From positions 1 to 64,000 of the forward strand of contig VDMD01000062.1 of the NCBI GenBank assembly GCA_007026445.1: 64,000 bases of DNA. Reading direction: 5' to 3'. The number at the start of each line of letters is the position of its first letter. Position 1 is the first letter of the stretch. Positions 9,408 through 20,463 of the stretch are shown here, piece after piece. This DNA is from Schizophyllum amplum. Lineage: Eukaryota; Basidiomycota; Agaricomycetes; Agaricales; Schizophyllaceae. Under the pieces are notes generated by a model. The model was not told the origin of the DNA and searched no databases. It saw only the letters and a list, made by a program, of their open reading frames with translations. A program made the translations under genes and the position numbers.

Positions 9408-11555
9408 CTAGCGATCGACCTCGCTGTAAAGGAATGGCCGGTCAGCAAAAGCAACAATGCATAGACAACAGGTCACACGCACCCGAACACAAGGTCCATC
9501 GTACCAATGACCGCAACGGCATCGGCCAACATGTGGTCTGTGAGGAGATCAGGTCAGCGCTGCCGCATCTCTTCCTCGAGCATAAACTCACTCCGGAGGA
9601 TAAAGTCCGAACCCGCCAAGTGCGCAAAGCCAGGCGCGCGAATCGAGCAGCGGTATGGCCGGTTCGAGCCGTCGCTGTTGAGTTTGACAGTCAGCTTATG
9701 CTTTTCTCCGCTCTGCTCATCAGACTCTCATCACCCATCCACCGATCCATCTTCATCATTCCCCCAATACATCTCCATCCCGTCCCCCTCGCGGCACTCA
9801 GCCAACCAGCCAACCACACAAAAGCCAAACCAATCACCCACCTAACCAAATACACCCCCATCTCCCCCTTCGGCGCCTCAATCGCGCTGTACGTCTCGCC
9901 CGGCGGGACCGAGTACCCCTCCGAGAACAGCTTGAAGTGGTGGATGAGGCTCTCCATGCTCTCCTTCATGCTCGCGCGCGGCGGCGGCACCAGCTTGTGG
10001 TCGTCCACTTTGTACGCGCCCGTGGGCATCTTGTTCAGGCACTAGGAGGGGGAGGGAAGGGTTAGTGGGTGGTAAGAGGGGAGGCGGTGAGGCAGAAGGT
10101 GGAGGGCGAAGAGAGGGTCAGGAAAATGTAGAAGAATCAGAAGGAGGGTAGGTGAAGATAAAGAGGGAATCGAGCATGAAGGGGCGGCAAAGTCATCACC
10201 GGAACACTCACCTGCGAGATAATCCTCAAACTCTCGCGCATCTCCTGAACACGGCACAGGTACCGGTCGTAACAGTCACCGTTCTTGCCAACGGGGATGT
10301 CGAACTCGACCTAGAAGTGTAGAGAAACGTCCAACGAGGATTGAGGAAGGACGGCATAGGTCGAAAGTTGGTTGCAAGCGGAAGCGAACAGTGGGAAGAA
10401 GGAGGCGGGGCAAACAAGTCACAACAGAACAAAAAAGGAAGGCGAACAAACAAACACATCGTCAGTCACCCTTCGAGAATTACGCGCGCGAGAACGACGC
10501 ACCTGGTCGTACATGTCGTACGGCGCGACCTTGCGGATATCCCACGGGACACCGCTACCACGGAGCATGACACCCGAGAAGGAGAAGCGCTGCGCGTCCT
10601 CTGCGGTGACCTATGCAAAGCCGTGTCAGCTTTCCTATGTGCAACCTCCAAACGGAGAGAAAGTATTCAACGCACCGGACCCACACCAATCGTCCGCTGC
10701 TTCCAAATACGGTTGCCCGTCACGACCTCCTCAATCTCATCCACGCGCGAGCTGAACTGCGTCGCCCACTTGAAGATATCGTCCAGCAGCCCGTGCGGGA
10801 GGTCGAACGCGACACCGCCAGGGCGCACGTACGCGGCGTGCAGCCGGGCGCCGGAGACGCGCTCGTAGAACTCCATGAGCTTCTCGCGCTCCTCGAAGCC
10901 CCACAGGAAAGGCGTGAGGGCGCCGACGTCCATGGCGTGGGTCAGGACGGCCATGAGATCTGGAGAGAAGTGTGAGCGGATGAGTGGGAGCGGGTATATG
11001 CGTGTGGGGAGTGGGTGTATGCGCATGGGGGAGTGGGTATATGCGTGTGGGTGGAGGTAGGACGTACGGTTGAGGATACGGGTGATCTCGCCGAATAGCG
11101 TACGAATCCACTTGGCGCGGACGGGGACCTCGATGTTAAGCAGCTTCTCCACAGCCATGGAGTAGCAGAGCTCGTTCGTCACTGGCATATTCATGAGCGA
11201 TGATCCGACGGGTGGACATAGCACACGCACTCATGCTAACATAGTCCAGACGGTCAAAGTACGGCAGCGCCTGCGTGTACGTCTTGAACTCGATGAGCTT
11301 CTCCGTCCCGCGATGCAATAGGCCGATATGCGGGTCCGCGCGGAGCACCTCCTCGCCGTTGAGCTCGAGGATCATGCGCAACACACCGTGCGCGGCGGGG
11401 TGCTGGGGACCGAAGTTGACCGTGAAGTGGCGCATCTTGCCGCCCTCGCCCTTGGCGAGCATCTCCTCCGTGCTGAGGTGCTGTATGTCCTCGACGGCGT
11501 GGAAGTCGGTCGTCTTGTCCGCGGGGGCGGTCTCGACGGCGCTCTCAGACATCAT
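9408..11555 (-). CDS. NDUFS2: NADH:ubiquinone oxidoreductase 49-kDa subunit (complex I, NDUFS2/NuoD type)
   Basis: Core peripheral-arm subunit of mitochondrial complex I, forming part of the quinone-binding site. Family hallmarks appear in order across about nine exons: [152 protein letters not shown] and, in the last exons, [18 protein letters not shown] and [15 protein letters not shown]. Introns of about 50-110 bp carry GTGCGT, GTACGT or GTGAGT donors. One intron (about 10965-11065) is enlarged by a minisatellite. The ATG at 11555 starts an acidic segment ([13 protein letters not shown]) that is not a mitochondrial presequence. Targeting may therefore come from upstream exons: see 11608-12297 and the acceptor at 11571. 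Confidence 0.93.
10975..11055. repeat. GT-rich minisatellite inside an NDUFS2 intron
   Basis: About four imperfect units of roughly 20-24 bp, such as GAGTGGGTATATGCGTGTGG, lie within one intron of the complex I gene and account for its greater length. Confidence 0.7.
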
Positions 11556-11607
11556 GGGTGGGTATGTGGGCTGTGAAGTATATGAGACATAGGTGTAAAG
11601 GAGGTAC

Positions 11608-12297
11608 TTATGTGTAGCGCACCTTGATGCCGCCCTCGCGGCCCTTGCGGATGGCCTCGCGGAGGTCTTTCATGCGAGAGGCATGAGCCATTTCGAGATG
11701 TGCCTCGTCCTTCTCGTCTGCAAGAATCGCCGACTCGAGTTGGCTGCGTAGGTTTAGTATGATGTGTGTGGTACATGGTGGACAACGCACTTGACTTCAT
11801 CCTGAAACTCTCTCTCCATCCGCACGAGCGCGGTGAGGGGGCCGCTGACATCCTCCGGGAAGAGGGACAGGTGCCGGCTCACGTCCTCGCCCTGGCGCAG
11901 GCTCTCAAGCAGCTCGGGAGGGACATCGTTGGCTTTCGCGAACTTTTCCGTCGCCGAGTGCGAGTTGTCCAATCGAGTTCGGACCTGGTAGAGTGCATTC
12001 GTTCGCAACCGTGCAGCGAGGGGTGCGGATAGCGCCTCTGCTCACGAATCAGTGACGTTCCCCCGGGAGTAACCCTCTCGCCTCACCATCATGCAGCGCA
12101 CGGTACAAGATGCCCGACATATCCTGTGGCTCGTCGACATTCTTCGTCAACTCGGTCGCTTCCGCGCCGCGGTTGGTCGAGGACGAGATGCATCGGCGAC
12201 CGTGCGCCGCTGAGGACGCGAGCAATGATGAGGGGAGCCTTCTGGCGGCGGCGCGGCTCGCGGGCAGGCGCCGCAGCGAGTGGCGGAGAGGCAACAT
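11608..12297 (-). CDS. Mitochondrial-type coiled-coil protein, possibly the 5' part of NDUFS2
   Basis: Three exons join in frame. The first (from ATG 12297) codes a strong mitochondrial presequence: [20 protein letters not shown], then [20 protein letters not shown] intron leads to a helical, charged segment ([36 protein letters not shown]). A third exon is E/A/K-rich ([20 protein letters not shown], then [17 protein letters not shown]). It stops at 11608 after VRYT, giving about 197 residues. The donor-like GTGCGC right after GGIK (11622) and acceptor CTTCACAG at 11571 would instead join this ORF in frame to the NDUFS2 coding region, giving that protein the targeting sequence it lacks. I cannot assign a family to the segment itself. 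Two readings remain: an independent small mitochondrial protein ending at 11608, or the N-terminus of an extended NDUFS2. Confidence 0.6.
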
Positions 12298-12470
12298 GGG
12301 AATTCTGCGCTCGTTGCGCGAGACGGTGAGCGCCTTCGTCAATGCAAAACTCCCACGGCGGGCGATTCAGGAATTAGTCAGCGGCCCGCGGACTGCCGCG
12401 GTAAGCGCCGGCCAATGAGGACGCGTCATTTGCGTCACTCGGTCACGTGTTGAACTTCCCTCCTGCCGCC

Positions 12471-13160
12471 ATGATGCAAACGCGGTTCTACTCACTCTTC
12501 TCGGGGTTCAAGAAAACAGTGGTAAGATGGACCTCCTCTGCTTCAAGTGAATCTACCTAACTCCTTCTAAGCCGGAATTGACAATCTTGTACGATGGAAT
12601 ATTGATGTCATCATTCAGCAACTGAACCTCCTTGTCCCGCCCACTCATTCATCTCTCTACTCTATATCGCTTCATATCACGCACGAAAATCCTACCCTCC
12701 ATTTCTCATCTACCGCAGTCACAACCCTACCTCCCCACCATCCAACTCCGCCCTTAAGCTCCTCCAAGAAGCCGTCTCCCGCCCCTACCCACCCACCCAA
12801 CCCGCCCGCGGCCCCCTCCACTTTGACCTCGAAGTCGTCCAGGGCCCGCCCACCCAGGACCAGCTCCGCAGCATCCTCTCCTACGTCGCTCCAGGAGGCC
12901 GCACCGCGCCCGGCTCCGTCTTCCTCTCCGCGCACCCCTCCGCCGAGTCGGAGAAGCCCGCGGAGGTCGAGGAGATCGCACCGCTGGCGACGCAGAACCC
13001 CAATGCTCTGAAGTGGCCGATTGTGGTTGACTGGGCGGCGGGGAGGGCGAGCGTAGGGAGCGTGGATGGGGTGAAAAGTATGCTGGAGGAGTTGCGCAAG
13101 GTGCGGGACGGCGAGGCGCCGGCGCCGGAGGAGTACAAGCCGAAGGGCTGGTTCTCGTAG
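12471..13160 (+). CDS. FMP46-like thioredoxin-fold redox protein (DUF1687)
   Basis: Putative mitochondrial redox protein related to yeast Fmp46 (DUF1687 family, thioredoxin-like fold), predicted 169 residues. Exons are 12471-12521, 12572-12588 (only 17 nt) and 12719-13160; the second intron is 130 bp, long for this window. The spliced join gives PELTIFHNPTSPPSNSALKL, matching the family's N-terminal beta strand and the F-H-N-P block. Further family features are LEVVQGPPTQDQLRSIL, LKWPIVVDWAAGRASVG and a C-terminal helix SMLEELRKV. The annotated start is the first of two adjacent ATGs; a second begins MQTRFYSLF. The gene is divergent from the mitochondrial ORF at 11608-12297, with only ~170 bp between starts, so the two probably share a promoter. 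Catalytic activity is not demonstrated for the family. Confidence 0.82.
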
Positions 13161-13417
13161 GTTCGAGCTCCGTGCACGCTCTCAAGGGATGGGGCATCAC
13201 TCAACGAGGTGTCATTCACGCGACTCAGCTTGCATGCTGATTGGACGTCTCTCGACAGAAGGAAATAGTAACTCAATTCAACGTGTACAATACCACATAA
13301 CTACCAAGGAATCGGACCCTTTACAACCGCCGTATCAGGCTAAAGTAGCATTTGATGTTTGAATCGACACTTTGCACCTTCACATCGAGGCGGGACTGTG
13401 CTGCAAGAAGGGATGGT

Positions 13418-15582
13418 TCACTCGGTCTGATACGCCGCCACTAGCCGCTTCGCATTCTCGCTTGTGGGTACGATATCGCACAAGACTATCTCTGGGTGAC
13501 TGCCACCCAATCAGCTCGATGACTCTCCATTTCAAGCAGCGAACAAGCAAAATAAGCACCTTGTCAGCCCCGTCGTGTACTTCGCCGTCTCCGGATCGAC
13601 GGTGATCTCGTTCCCTGCATCGTCCTTCGCCTTACGGATCGTGAGGACGTGCAGCACAGTTGCAATCGCGATGAAAACATTCGCCTCCGCGACGACGCGG
13701 CCTGGGCAGACACTGCACAGGCATGTCAAACACGGTCTGCGCCTGACAACAACTTGGCAAGGACGTCACTTACCGCCTCCCAAAACCAAATTGGGCCGAA
13801 GGGAGAGGCTCACCGCGCCCGCCCTCCTCGCGCGACAAGTATCGGTCGGGGTCGAAGCGCCATGGATCTGCGTATATGGATTCGTCGTGCGTCATAGCGA
13901 AAGCGTTGAAGAAGAGGAGCGATCCCTTCACAGTGATGTTGGTCAAGCAGAAGATGGGTCGGCGAATAGCCGGGGCAATACTGCACCTTGGGTATGAACA
14001 TCCCATTATACACATCTTCCTTGGTGGATTTATGTGGCGGGCCTGCGAGCAAGATGAGTACGTTCCGACGCATTGAGCTTCCTGCCTATACTGACCCAAC
14101 GGTGTGACGGGCCAAAATCTGTGAGAGACAAGAGTTCAGGACACAAGGAAAAAAAGTAAATTTAAGCCACTTACCTGAAGGTCTCATACATCACGCGTTC
14201 GACGTACGGCAGACCTGGACGGTCTGAAAGTTCGGGCAAGCGATCGGGACCGACAACTTTGTCCAACTCCGCTCGCGCTCGTGCTTGAAGCTCCGGATAG
14301 TTCACGATGCCGAAGACGAAGGTCGTCAGTGTATCAAAAGTCTTACCGACCGGCGTCAGGTTTAATTCTGAATACGAGACAGAGCGACCCACCGTATCCG
14401 CTCCGGCTGGGCAGCAACAAATAAAATGTCAAATGATCCCGGAGTGTGTCAAAAGGGCGCATACCTGCATACGCCGTCGCACACAAGCCCTTGATCCTCT
14501 CCTCAGTCATCTCCTTCGCACACTCGCCCTGCGCCTCCATCTCCTTCAACGCAGAGAGCATGAACGACGGTTGCGCGGTGCCGGCCTCAATATCCGCCTT
14601 CACGCGCGCATATGGCATGTCGTACATATTTGTAACAGCGAAGCGCCACTTGCGTACAAAGCCCGTCGAGCCAGTAAGGTCGCACCAGCTGGGGAGGAAG
14701 CGCACTGCGAGTATAGTAAGCTGCGATGAGCGTAAGACAAGGAAGAGAATTTCCTACGCCAGGGACATATGTCGACGCCGGTCGCGCCGGGCGTGCCTCC
14801 GCCCGTCATGGTCGTACCCACATCGGCGGCTATCTTCAGATAAATATCGTCGAGCGTCTTGATTTCATGCCCTGTGGCAAGCTGTAGTATGATTGCTGTG
14901 GCGAATCTGTTTTGCAAAGTGGGTGTATGTTCAAGTCTCAGAGTTCGCGGCCTCGTACCTTCTTAAGCATTCTTGCCATCGCTCTGGGTTCTCGATAATT
15001 CCTTTGACGAGCTTGCACGCTTCATTCATCTGTGTAGCGCCGAACCGCGACGCGGCTGATTTGGTGAAGTAGCTCTGAAACAGTCGCCGATGGATGGGGA
15101 ACGCGGGATCGTCGCTGCTGAGTATCAGCAGGTCTCCGTACCAGCCGAGCCTACGGAAGTTGTCAGGGCTATTGTCAGTCTAGCCGTGAGCAGCTGTATG
15201 CACATAGTGAAGAACGCGAATTGCGGCCGGTCACTGTGAACAGAGCCGCGTTTATCCAGAAGGTCAACAGCGGCTTGCAAACTGTTGACGACGACGATGG
15301 GTTGGCCGAGCATGTTGACGTAGATCAGATCAGAATCTTACAGAGCCGTTCAGCGTCAACGGAAAATCCAGCCTGCAAAGCAGACGCACTGTACTCCTTG
15401 CCCCATTGGTAGTAAGCCCGCTCTGCGCCCGTCTGGGGGATGACCCGTAAATGACCGAGTAGCGGCTCGGCGGGAGGCCCAGGCGGAAGTGGAAGTCCCT
15501 TGGTAGAAGGCCTCTTCAACAGCAGATATAACACGTACGCGAGCGCACAAGCAACGAAGTCTTGCGCAGTAAGGGCAGGCAT
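13418..15582 (-). CDS. Cytochrome P450 monooxygenase, paralogue 1
   Basis: Membrane-anchored haem monooxygenase of a fungal expanded family; substrate unknown. The N-terminal anchor is ALTAQDFVACALAYVLYLLL, followed by the proline hinge LPLPPGPPAEPLLGHL. Spliced exons give the I-helix AGADT plus TFDTLTTFVFGIV, the K-helix E-x-x-R in YVERVMYETFR, FWPVTPLG, the PERF-like region PWRFDPDRYL, the haem loop FGFGRR joined to V-CPGRVVAEANVF, and a C-terminal exon HPEIVLCDIVPTSENAKRL. About ten short introns interrupt the gene, including one between FGFGRR and the haem cysteine. Residues and intron positions match the P450 at 46927-49080 on the other strand, so the two arose by duplication. The start at 15582 gives a proper signal-anchor; an upstream in-frame ATG would add a non-hydrophobic leader. 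No other secondary-metabolism core gene lies beside it. Confidence 0.9.
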
Positions 15583-16646
15583 GACGGAAGAAGAGAAGGA
15601 GAGGCAGTGACTGTTGGAGGACGCATCAGACGTTCCGCCCACTTATAGGCGTCGAAGGCCTACTAGAAGTTGGTGCGGGCCGACAGCCGAAGTCGCCTGA
15701 GGGTGCCGCGCCAAGGTGAACGCCGAAATGCAGACTCGTGTTCCGAGATGTATTCAAGGTACAGAAGGATAGTTTGAGAGCACTTTCGGGTATGTGAAGC
15801 CCCGCCGGCAACGAGCATGGTACTGCTGTCGATTGTGAGTGACGCCTTGCAGTGATTCGTACCGAGTTCCCACCCGGCAGCCTCGCATTCCAGGTCATGA
15901 GGGTCTCAGCACTTCATGACCTAACCTGAGCTGCGGAACAACAGTCAGTCATTGCCCGACCATGCGCGACGAGGTCCTCTCCGCAAGTTCAAGTTGAAGG
16001 TAAAGCATTAAAGATCAGAAACCGATTTCTACTATTGATTTTCCGGCAAGTTCAACATGCCCGAAAGTATGTTGTCCCTATGCTCAGAAATCCTAACAGA
16101 AGAGACCAGACGGGCGACTCACTGCCTATCACGAATGGCCGTCACTCGTTGATCGTGTAACATTCTGTGTTAAGAAGCCGACGGTCTGCACTGGCGGACC
16201 ATCTCGCTGACAGTGCATGCTTCAGTTGTCCAAGAGCCAGGTGAATGGTACTACGCCCCGGGTGTTAAAGAGATTGTATGTTCAAGCTAGTCGCCTTGCA
16301 CGCATTCAGGGTGTTGCATGGCAGAGAGAAGCGGCGCAGCTCCTGGTGAGGGTATAGAGGGCAAAGACTTTTGACGACGGAATGCGGAACGTAGTAGTGG
16401 AATAAAAGCAGAGAGGATTGGTCGATCTCGGTCTCAGTCTGCGCCACATACATTTTCACACACCCACGTGATTCAGATGAGAGCGATGTTTGCTTCCTAG
16501 CACTGCACATTTCAGGACGAACAGATCCGCAGGAGCGCGATGGAACATAAATCAGCCAGCACAAGTATGAATATTATGCAGGTGGGAATTGTAAGGCTCG
16601 TCAGGCGATACTTATCACCATAAGTAAATGGTTCCCCACTGGGCCT
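15583..16646. other. Intergenic region between P450 and membrane-protein genes
   Basis: About 1.06 kb with no supported gene. It includes the probable P450 promoter at its left end. AAGTTCAAC-type motifs occur near 15988 and 16046. Confidence 0.45.
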
Positions 16647-18239
16647 TCAGAGCTCTCCTCTGTCGCTGCTTTCGGAGCGCTGCTTCTCTTCTGACACCGG
16701 CTCTGAGACTCCATGTGACTCCAGCCGGGAAAGTAGTGTCACCCCCCGCCCAGATGCTTGGTGCGCCGACTCCGTCATGGATGCCCGCTGCCACGGCGAA
16801 TCCGTCCTGGATGACCGGTATGCCGTCGAGTCCGGCTTCGACTGATACGCCCCAAAATCTCCTAGGTCATCCCCTGTCGACGTCTCCCCCCTCCTGCCGG
16901 TGACGACAAAGCCAATGGGTTCTAGCGCCTGCGACACCATTGCGGTATCTTGGGGACGGAACACCGTGTCCGTGTGCGACTTCTCCAGCGCGACGAGAAT
17001 AATGATGGTCGTCGGATACAGGCCCTGCGCGTATTTTTGTGTGAGCTGGATAAGTTCACGACGACTTATGGTTTCGAAGACGCACAGCGACGCTGACGGC
17101 CACGCTCAGTAATAAGATGTTGGACCGCTCGGAGAGGACATCTACTCCTGCGAGGAGGAGGAATAGCTGCCATGAATGCAATCAATACCCCGGGAACAGT
17201 CTGGAAGCGGAGACGCACGCACCCATAGCAAACAGTACACAGTTCCAGACTCAAAAATGAGCAGCAGGGTGCGCTCAATGCTGCTCGCAGAGCTGCCATT
17301 GCCGAGGTATACCTTGACGTTCTTCCGGTAATCCCTGCGGCGGTGTAAGAGTTCCAGTCTCTTCCATCGAGAAGAAAGGCGCGCATACCAGACTTTAAGA
17401 GCGACCAAAACGCAGGCAACGATGTTCGTGAATAGTAGAGGAATGGTGAGAATCGGGGACGTGTTCTCGGGTCCTTTGAAGTCCTACGACGGGAGTAAAT
17501 TGAAGAGCTCGAAGCGGGTGACGATGAACATACCACACCCAGGCGGCCGAGAAACATGAAGACCGTGCTAACAACGGTACCCCCTACGTTGACGCATCAG
17601 TGTAAAGACGAAAACTGCACGGACCGCATACCAAACGAGCCAAAGAGCGCCAAAGCGAGGGTGACGCGCGGCCACAGCTTGTCTGGATATAGAACCCATG
17701 CGCGCCACACAACGATAACATCGCTGAGAAAAAGCTACCCGATGAAGTTGATCAACTAAGCGCATTCTCGTGCATTCTCGAGACCCACATTCGCGCGTAA
17801 CCCAACATTGCTGGCAATATTCAGCCTCAACATGTATTGGCGGTCCACAGGTAGGTCGTCGTAGTAGGCATATGAGCCCATAGAGACCGCATAGTACTCG
17901 GTGCTGCAGACAATGGAGCCGACGGAGAAGCCGAACATGATTGTGGTCATAACGAGCAGCCAGCGACGCGCTTGAGAAGAGCGTAAGCCCTTCTGTCTAG
18001 ACGAAGTTAGGCGCGTGCAATCGCGGGGAACGACAAAGGGTAACGCACATCAAGAGGTAGGCCGACATGATGAAGAGCGCGCCGTGAAAGCCTGAGTGGC
18101 ACGTTGAGTCAAACCTATGCAGAACGCAGAGATAGGACGCACCTAGGACAGCCATCTCGCACGAGGTGGCTATAAAGTTCGCTCGCAGTGACTCTACAGA
18201 TGCCGTCCGCAATCCGTACGTTGGACCGTCACCCGTCAT
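16647..18239 (-). CDS. Polytopic membrane protein of a basidiomycete-expanded family
   Basis: Multi-exon gene coding an integral membrane protein with about seven predicted helices. It starts MTGDGPTYGL (ATG 18239) and continues with FIATSCEMAVLG, GFHGALFIMSAYLLM, LLVMTTIMFGFSVGSIVC, a soluble loop (MGSYAYYDDLPVDRQYMLRL), IPLLFTNIVACVLVALKVWY, a cytosolic basic loop, and ERTLLLIFESGTVYCLLWV. The C-terminal cytosolic tail is hydrophilic, with VALEKSHTDTVFRPQDTA and a Ser/Glu-rich end. The arrangement, especially E-S-G-x-x-Y-C-L-L-W in the penultimate helices, is familiar from uncharacterised seven-helix proteins common in Agaricomycetes. Function is unknown; a receptor-like role is only a guess. 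Exact exon borders were not all resolved. Confidence 0.72.
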
Positions 18240-19192
18240 AGTGCAAAATGGTGGGTGGAGCCTAAGGGAGGGGAAGAGGGGAGGGAAAGAAGCGCGCGAG
18301 AGCGGTCGATCCTTTCTCAATACATACTATATGTATGTATGTCTGCTGAGGCGCTGATTAAGATTGTTGGAGGCCTTCTATCATCAATATTTCAATAGCG
18401 AAAGAAGCTCTGGAGTCTGCTTCACCTTTGCGCGGTGCAATCAGGTCGAGAAGCCTCCGGGCATGAGTGGCGTCAAGGAGGGAGGCCTTTTAGGCAGTGA
18501 AACTGTCGTCTAAGTCCGGGGACATCGGGATTGAGCTTGAGCGCCCGGCGAGATGCCGGGCGCTCGACGGGCGCTCGATGATCAACTTCAGAGCACAGAC
18601 TTGCCACGGACAAAGTGAGTGCCGAGAGGGACAGCATGTCAAGGACTTGAAGTGGACGGACGCACAGACGATTGCGGGCAGGCTGTAACGTACATACGCA
18701 AGTTCGTCCGATCTCTGACGCGAGGACAAGGGAAGGCAAAGGGAAGGCGCGTAAGTTGGTGGACCGCGTGGTGTAAGGTGGAACTACGGCTGGCGGACAT
18801 ACTATTTCTCACGGTCCGATCATGACGGTAAACTTCAAGTGCAACCAAGCCTACATGTAACGGCGATGTCGATGAGCAAGAATCACTGACATGAAGAGGA
18901 GCGGAAGTTTCGCAGACAAGTCTCGGGAGTCGGGATCGTCTTGACCTCGGTATATTCTTTGCCCTGCTATGAAGACCTTCCTGTATAGGGACTGCGCGTC
19001 AAACGCTTAGGTGGTTATGAAGTTGTCGTAGACGGCCTGCCACCGGTACTCAGCACGATACAGGTAGTCAGTCAATCGAAGCCGCTGAGACGTTGACCGG
19101 GTTCGAGTCATCTCCCGCACTGATGTCAGAAGGGCATAGGGTCTTCCTGCGCTCTCATCTACATAGTACTTACTGAACAACGGTCGTCGACT
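18240..19192. other. Divergent intergenic region
   Basis: Nearly 1 kb between the divergently transcribed membrane protein and the dehydrogenase. No supported gene; short frames on both strands overlap each other and have no motifs. It contains the hairpin at 18539-18565. Confidence 0.45.
18539..18565. repeat. Perfect GC-rich inverted repeat (11-bp stem)
   Basis: GAGCGCCCGGC and GCCGGGCGCTC are separated by the five bases GAGAT. The half-site GGGCGCTCGA recurs just downstream (about 18570). No function can be assigned. Confidence 0.6.
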
Positions 19193-20311
19193 ATGAATCT
19201 CGGATTGAAAGACGTGCATGTCCTCATCACAGGTGAGTGCCAATCAGTCTTAATATCAGTGAGAAGCAATTGATCCAGATGCGCAGGAGCTAGCGGAGGG
19301 ATTGGGCTTGCGACGGCCAAGGAATACCTAGGCAAGTGCCACTGCCAGCAAGCACACCCCCCTGCCCAATCATCCTGATTCACTGCCCTCGTCCAGCCCA
19401 AGGCGCCAAGATCACTGCGCATTACAACACCAACAACAGGACCCTCGCCCCCCTCCTCGAAGCGCACGCCGACGTGCTGCACGCCGTGCAGGCCGACGTC
19501 TCCCAGGAGGATGCCGTCGCGCGCCTCTTCACGGAGGCATCAGCACGCTTTGGTCCCGTCCAGATCGTCATCGTCAACCACGGCATATCCCCCGAGCCCG
19601 AGACGCCCGTCGCGGACATGTCCTTGGAGCGCTGGCGGCGTACGCTGACTGTCAACCTCGACGCCGTCTTCCTAGTCACGCGTGAGTACCTCCGTGGGCT
19701 ACGCGTCGCGAGCGACGAGGCGAAGGCGAAGGCTGCGATTATCCTCATCGGGTCGACGTCGGGAAAATATGGAATCGTGAGTGCTCCTCCATAAAACACG
19801 GTCGTCTGTAGATGGGGCTGATCAGGGAGCAGGCGGGCAAGGCGGACTATGCGGCCACGAAGAGCGCGATGATGTACGGACTCACGCTGACGCTCAAGAA
19901 CGAGATTGTCAAGATCGCGCCCCTTGGGCGTGTAAACTGCATTGCGCCTGGCTGGGTGTGGACGCCCATGGCAGAGGTACTCAAGGAGCAACCAGAGAAG
20001 ATGTTCAGGGCACTCGCGACGTATGTACATGTACTATCGTTCGGGGTCGGTACTCACAGATGATCAAATCCCAGAATGCCGCTGAAGAAGATTGCCACAG
20101 CCGAGGACGTCGCGAACCAGATCGTCATATCCTCTTCTGCGAAGGTGTCAGGACACGTCTCTGGCCAAGTCATCATGGTCGAGGGAGGCATGGAAGGTGC
20201 GCTATTCGCCTACCTGCTTATACGGCAAGGCCAGATAGCTGACGTTCTTACACAGGCCGCTTACTCAACCTCCCGGAGGACATCGCCAAGGAACAAGCAG
20301 GAGCAAATTGA
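19193..20311 (+). CDS. Short-chain dehydrogenase/reductase
   Basis: NAD(P)-dependent oxidoreductase of the classical SDR family, predicted 276 residues from six exons: 19193-19232, 19287-19331, 19397-19776, 19833-20020, 20075-20196 and 20256-20311. The Rossmann motif T-G-x3-G-x-G is split by intron 1 and reads TGASGGIGLATAKEYL. Other signatures are VQADVSQEDAV, IVNHGIS (the NNAG-equivalent), catalytic Ser in ILIGSTSGKYG, the catalytic Y-x3-K in YAATKSAMMYGLT, the substrate-loop start CIAPGWVWTPM, and the C-terminal GQVIMVEGGMEG. Intron 2 begins GCAAGT after AG and ends CCAG, a GC-AG intron. Intron 3 ends at the third available AG (GGGAGCAG), which gives the family-like join GKYGI-AGKADYAA. 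Substrate is not predictable. Confidence 0.9.
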
Positions 20312-20463
20312 TTAGGTGTATAGTTTGTAGGGGTTCGATGTGAGGATACAACAGTATGTATGTACAGCAACAACATATGTATGTGTAGGCGTGCCGCGTA
20401 CAAAGTATGATTATAAGAATGTACGCGCGAGATGGTCCATCGCACGCGAGATAGTCCAAACGG

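Noticed and set aside
19090..19125. T-loop-like GGTTCGAGTC suggesting a tRNA
   Set aside because: No complementary T-stem or acceptor stem and no anticodon arm could be folded nearby. I saw no tRNA or rRNA in the window.
19777..19811. 35-bp intron in the dehydrogenase
   Set aside because: A later AG (ending 19832) gives a normal 56-bp intron and a product matching the SDR family around the catalytic tyrosine.
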